A DNA stretch of 64,000 bases from Adlercreutzia sp. ZJ176 (lineage in GTDB: Bacteria > Actinomycetota > Coriobacteriia > Coriobacteriales > Eggerthellaceae). Positions within the stretch are counted from its first letter, which is position 1. Each line of letters begins with the position of its first letter. The notes beneath the pieces were generated by a model, which ran no database searches, was not told the origin of the DNA, and saw only the letters and a list, made by a program, of their open reading frames with translations. The stretch lies in assembly GCF_011038975.1 (NCBI RefSeq), contig NZ_JAAKEC010000001.1, forward strand, positions 124,001 through 188,000, given 5' to 3'. The position numbers and the translations under genes are program-made. This document shows, one piece after another, positions 63,171 through 64,000 of this stretch.

Positions 63171-64000
63171 ATGAGCGAACGAGCAGACGGAGCGAAGCGC
63201 CTGGAAAAGGCCGCGGCGTGGGAGCTCTACGACCGCCTTATCGAAGGCGTGCCCGCAGGCATCGCCGTGCGCGACTACTGCCTGGGAACGCGCTGGTCGT
63301 ACGTGGAGGCCGACTGCGGCATGGGCGTCAGCTTCTCCTGCAAGGGCGGCGCCCCGTATGCCCTGAAGGACGACCTGCGCAAAGCCGACCTGCGCAAAGT
63401 GGCCGAGCTTGCCAAGTCGTGGTGCTTCGAGGATGCCTCGCTCGGCGTCGCCGCGCTCAACGCCTGGTACTCGCGACCGGAGATGATCGACGGGCTGGGC
63501 GCCCTCTACGACGACCCCGTGGAGCTGCCCGACGGCACCGTCCGCAAGCTGGACGCCTTCGGCGCGTGGCGCCCGCGCATAGAAGAGGCGCATCCCGACG
63601 GCGATGCGCGCGTCGTGGTGGTCGGCCACTTCCCCCACGTGGACCGCATCGAGGAGTATGCCCAGCTCACCGTGCTCGAACGAAGCTGCACGAGCCCCCT
63701 CGACACACCCGACCCCGCGTGCGAGTACGTGATGCCCCTCGCCGACTACGCCTTCATAACGGGCGTCACGATCATCAACAAGACCTGCCCCCGGCTGCTG
63801 CAGCTCGCGCAACGCGCCACCACCGTCATGACCGGCCCCTCAGTCGTCATGTCGCCCATTCTCTTCGAGTACGGGGCCGACACGCTGGCTGGCAGCGTGG
63901 TGGAAGACCCCGACAAGGTGCGCTTCGCCGTGAAGACGGGGAAGGGGCAGTTCTTCGGGGAGGCCCTGCGCATGTCAGGGGTGAGCCGCCCGAGCTGCTA
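63171..64000 (+). CDS. DUF364 putative heavy-metal chelation protein (at right window edge)
   Basis: 276 codons are present, and the last two bases (TA) could begin a stop. An N-terminal DUF4213-like part (WELYDRLIEGVPAGIAVRDY, WSYVEADCGMGVSFSCKG) and a Rossmann-like DUF364 part (ARVVVVGHFPHVDRIEEYAQ, DYAFITGVTIINKTCPRLLQ, TGPSVVMSPILFEYGADTLA) match the family. Members are linked to metal or siroheme-type chelation; several sit near nickel or molybdenum cofactor genes. ATG follows GAGGAGGAACG. The last 25 residues (KTGKGQFFGEALRMSGVSRP) are probably the natural end. The specific substrate is unknown. Confidence 0.88.
   Translation, partial: MSERADGAKRLEKAAAWELYDRLIEGVPAGIAVRDYCLGTRWSYVEADCGMGVSFSCKGGAPYALKDDLRKADLRKVAELAKSWCFEDASLGVAALNAWYSRPEMIDGLGALYDDPVELPDGTVRKLDAFGAWRPRIEEAHPDGDARVVVVGHFPHVDRIEEYAQLTVLERSCTSPLDTPDPACEYVMPLADYAFITGVTIINKTCPRLLQLAQRATTVMTGPSVVMSPILFEYGADTLAGSVVEDPDKVRFAVKTGKGQFFGEALRMSGVSRPSC

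Overview
The window is high-GC DNA with tightly packed genes. It looks like an anaerobic actinobacterium of the class Coriobacteriia, probably family Eggerthellaceae (Eggerthella/Gordonibacter/Adlercreutzia-like). The reasons are a cytosolic DMSO-reductase-family molybdoenzyme with a small Fe-S partner, a dnaK-grpE-dnaJ-hspR-clpB heat-shock operon, an isolated hypE next to nikR, stand-alone ferredoxin, and many proteins with long Ala/Gly/Pro-rich linkers. This placement is inference from gene content, not from a marker tree. Two perfect parS sites (32.7 kb and 60.8 kb) suggest an origin-proximal position.

Layout. 1-6.2 kb: nitroreductase-family protein (cut by the window edge), a DASS/SLC13 anion transporter, a small membrane protein, and a molybdopterin oxidoreductase overlapping a two-cluster ferredoxin-like subunit. 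This is a plausible uptake-plus-reduction unit for an anaerobic electron acceptor, possibly an aromatic compound. 6.2-11.3 kb: an accessory, lower-GC island with a truncated and an intact AlbA_2/HATPase regulator, a 29-bp perfect inverted repeat at divergent starts, an XRE regulator, a cassette of three tiny unknown genes, a MntA-HepT toxin-antitoxin pair and a BrnT-like/RHH pair.

11.4-28.5 kb: housekeeping and envelope genes. These are class I aldolase, VTT membrane protein, PRC-barrel and YtxH proteins, a serS-led operon ending in an aminotransferase and Ddl, a hybrid histidine kinase, pyridoxal/pyridoxamine kinase, an AAA ATPase and an unusual membrane Ser/Thr kinase. 28.7-36.3 kb: tRNA-Leu(CAG), a dense repeat block, then an ABC exporter operon (DUF4177-like protein, ATPase, two permeases) divergent from a NarL-type two-component system, which probably controls it.

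36.7-47.8 kb: MFS-CBS fusion, a Gln/Pro/Ala-rich membrane protein, LytS-type kinase, TauE-like exporter, glycosyltransferase, and an operon of a 45-aa membrane protein, TrkH, an OB-fold-like exported protein and RsgA. A 232-bp hairpin-forming element follows. 47.8-55.5 kb: heat-shock operon and ferredoxin. 55.7-59.9 kb: small helical protein, NikR and HypE, then a hypothetical and phosphohexomutase. 60-61.1 kb: a gene-free kilobase with 32-bp tandem repeats, a 36-bp perfect palindrome and parS. 61.1-64 kb: MerR/GyrI-like regulator divergent from a DUF554 protein whose promoter has the classical 19-bp MerR spacer, and a DUF364-type protein running off the end.

The most unusual content is non-coding: three tandem arrays sharing a 32-bp period, five alternating copies of a short element beside tRNA-Leu, and two inverted-repeat elements of 172 and 232 bp.
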